From: Xanthobacteraceae bacterium | GTDB taxonomy: Bacteria > Pseudomonadota > Alphaproteobacteria > Rhizobiales > Xanthobacteraceae | DNA length: 64,000 nucleotides | NCBI GenBank assembly: GCA_022841625.1 | Contig: JALHRD010000010.1 | Location: forward strand, 1-64,000 | Direction of reading: 5' to 3' | Part shown: piece by piece, positions 62,478 through 64,000 of the stretch | Position numbering within the stretch: position 1 is the first letter of the stretch | Layout of the letters: the number at the start of each line of letters is the position of its first letter | Notes under the pieces: model-generated | Databases searched by the model: none | What the model saw: only the letters and a program-made list of their open reading frames with translations | Told to the model about the DNA's origin: nothing | Position numbers and translations under genes: made by a program

Positions 62478-63599
62478 TTATCGGCCCCAGATTTCTTCCG
62501 ACAGTTCTACAATCATTCGCAGCTTGGCCCATTGCTCGTCCTCGGCCAGCACATTGCCCTCCTCGGTCGAGGCGAAGCCGCATTGCGGCGACAGGCATAA
62601 TTGATCGATATCGACATATTTCGCGGCCTCATCGATGCGGCGCTTGATCGTGTCCTGGCTCTCTAGCGTCCCGCTCTTGGAGGTGACCAGCCCGAGCACC
62701 ACTGTCTTATCCTTCGGCACAAAACGCAGTGGCTCAAAGCCACCGGCACGCTCGGTGTCGTATTCCATAAAATAACCGTTGACCTTGATGGTATTGAACA
62801 GAATTTCGGCGACCGGTTCGTAACCGCCCGAGGCCACAAAGGTCGATTGGAAGTTGCCGCGGCACAGATGCATGGTGATGGTCATGTCCGGCGGAATGTC
62901 GGAAATCGCCGCATTGATCATTCGCGCATAAATGGCGGGCAATTGCGCGGGATCGTCGCCGCGCTGGGTAACGTGTTTGCGTAGCTCAGGATCGCAAAGA
63001 TAGGTGAAGTTGACCTCATCGAGCTGAAGATAGCGACACCCTGCATCGGCGAAGGCGCGCACCGCCTTGCGATAAGTCACGCCCAGATCGTTGTAGAAAT
63101 CGTCCATTGCCGGATAGATCGCCTCCGGCACCGCGGCGCGACCGTAACGGAAATGCAATGACGAAGGCGACGGAATGGTCATCTTGGGCGTCGCCTTGGT
63201 GTGCGACCGCACGAATTTGAAGTGCTCGATCATCGGATGACCGCTGAACGAGCCGAGCTTGCCGGTCACCCGCAGCATCATCGGCCTTGGCTGCGGCCCC
63301 TGAAAGCTAATCTTGCGCTCGCCCAGATAGGCCTCGACGCCGTCGAGCGCGCCGAGGAAGTCATAGTTCCAGAAGGCCCGCCGATATTCGCCATCGGTGA
63401 TCGATCGCAGCCCGACCGCCTCCTGCTTTTTGATGATCGCCTCGATCTCGCGATCTTCGAGTGCTTTGAGCTCCTCGGCGGTGATGTCGCCTTGCTCGCG
63501 CTTGGCGCGCGCCGCCTTGAGCGGCGCGGAGCGCAACAGGCTGCCGACATGGTCGGCGCGGAACGGCGGTTTCGATCGCATCATGATGAGACTACTCAC
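62478..63599 (-). CDS. Core MetE-like protein 2
   Basis: A 373-residue close paralogue of the protein at 61364-62473, sharing MRSKPPFRADHVGSLLRSAPL, TMHLCRGNFQSTFVASGGYEP and CLSPQCGFASTEEGN. GTG at 63599 overlaps the upstream stop as GTGA, which favours it over ATG at 63584 or 63581. The zinc His/Cys set is intact. The paralogue pair arises from tandem duplication; whether both are active is unknown. Confidence 0.9.
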   Translation of the reverse strand: MSSLIMMRSKPPFRADHVGSLLRSAPLKAARAKREQGDITAEELKALEDREIEAIIKKQEAVGLRSITDGEYRRAFWNYDFLGALDGVEAYLGERKISFQGPQPRPMMLRVTGKLGSFSGHPMIEHFKFVRSHTKATPKMTIPSPSSLHFRYGRAAVPEAIYPAMDDFYNDLGVTYRKAVRAFADAGCRYLQLDEVNFTYLCDPELRKHVTQRGDDPAQLPAIYARMINAAISDIPPDMTITMHLCRGNFQSTFVASGGYEPVAEILFNTIKVNGYFMEYDTERAGGFEPLRFVPKDKTVVLGLVTSKSGTLESQDTIKRRIDEAAKYVDIDQLCLSPQCGFASTEEGNVLAEDEQWAKLRMIVELSEEIWGR

Positions 63600-64000
63600 T
63601 GTCCGGTTAGTTCGTGTCGCACGATCGCCGCGCCCTCGACCATGGCGCGCAGTTTTCCGAAAGCAACCGCACGGGGCAAATATTTCATGCCGCAGTCCGG
63701 CGCAATCACAATCCGCGCCGCAGGAACATGCGGCAATGCGCGGCGTATGCGCGCCGCGACGGCTTGCGGGGTTTCGACCGCTGCATCCGACAGATCGATC
63801 ACGCCAAGAATAATCGTCTTGGATGGCAATTCACGCAGCACCACGAGATCGACCTTCGGCTGCGCCGCCTCGATCGATACCTGCTGCGCGGGCGAGCGCT
63901 CAAGCTCCGGCAGGAACGAATAGCCCGATGGTTTCGATTTCACCATCTGGGCATAGCCGAAGCACAGATGCACCGCGGTTGTTCCGGTCGCGCCGTCAAG
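63596..64000 (-). CDS. MetE-family protein 3, partial
   Basis: C-terminal 134 codons of a third MetE-family protein; the frame stays open to the window edge. Seen: DGATGTTAVHLCFGYAQM (a zinc HxC at the family position), TIILGVIDLSDAAVETPQAVAARIRRAL and APDCGMKYLPRAVAFGKLRAM with the last Cys. It is more diverged than the two paralogues after it. Stop overlaps the next gene by GTGA. Confidence 0.85.
   Translation of the reverse strand, partial: LDGATGTTAVHLCFGYAQMVKSKPSGYSFLPELERSPAQQVSIEAAQPKVDLVVLRELPSKTIILGVIDLSDAAVETPQAVAARIRRALPHVPAARIVIAPDCGMKYLPRAVAFGKLRAMVEGAAIVRHELTGQ

Overview
The window is GC-rich DNA (low-to-mid 60s % by eye) from an alphaproteobacterium, most likely Hyphomicrobiales near Bradyrhizobium/Rhodopseudomonas/Xanthobacteraceae. 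Supporting marks are the order aroB-aroK-small ORF-xerD-accA, secA-parvulin-argJ, ubiG/lysC-ptsP and prfA-prmC-DUF4167, a PHB module (phaB-phaA/phaR), a Zur-type Fur protein beside ispG, and the abundance of tripartite-tricarboxylate-type (Bug) binding proteins and CoA-dependent catabolic enzymes. No tRNA, rRNA, CRISPR array or transposase gene was recognised.

Layout. 1-2400: three adjacent palindromes, a J-domain protein divergent from bolA, and a DUF2336 protein. 2664-5739: three orphan Bug-type periplasmic binding proteins. 5757-10237: a CNNM/CorC membrane protein, aroB, aroK, a small membrane protein and xerD. 10374-13120: an enoyl-CoA hydratase, a Rieske protein and an amidohydrolase lying between xerD and accA. 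13263-22861: accA, a brnT remnant, a secreted haem/beta-propeller protein, an L,D-transpeptidase lipoprotein, secA and a parvulin lipoprotein. 22907-33459: an amidohydrolase, argJ, two tandem small secreted paralogues, mutT, an Flp pilin, a methyltransferase, comF, grxC, a nitrilase-family protein, DUF1178, an EamA permease, ubiG and lysC. 33460-36510: dispersed palindromic repeats, two tiny overlapping genes and ptsP. 36563-43906: a fourth Bug protein, a VOC protein, prfA, prmC, DUF4167, a methyltransferase, gloB, a DUF985 cupin and an SRPBCC protein. 43893-45118: a frameshifted chemotaxis receptor. 45326-51928: phaB, phaA, phaR, small proteins, rpmF, and a bicupin overlapping an iron-type binding protein. 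51939-57222: an accessory patch where a second, broken 3' end of ispG borders a PemK-type toxin-antitoxin pair and a lower-GC membrane gene, followed by ispG, a Fur/Zur regulator and a patatin. 57277-64000: one minus-strand operon-like run of three core-MetE-like methyltransferases, SDR, MaoC hydratase, acyl-CoA dehydrogenase and CaiB/BaiF CoA transferase.

How the genes work together. Core functions are shikimate synthesis (aroB, aroK), fatty acid initiation (accA), Sec export and periplasmic folding, arginine and aspartate-family amino acid synthesis, ubiquinone synthesis, nitrogen PTS, translation termination (prfA with prmC) and isoprenoid synthesis (ispG). Accessory functions centre on taking up organic acids through lone binding proteins and degrading CoA thioesters; carbon can be stored as PHB through phaA/phaB under PhaR.

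The most unusual points are a mosaic dispersed palindrome family whose edges supply stop codons of adjacent genes, the roughly 400-bp ispG duplication around a toxin-antitoxin cargo, the operon joining three core-MetE-like proteins to beta-oxidation enzymes, a CRP-like dyad at the secA promoter, and the coupled bicupin/binding-protein pair.
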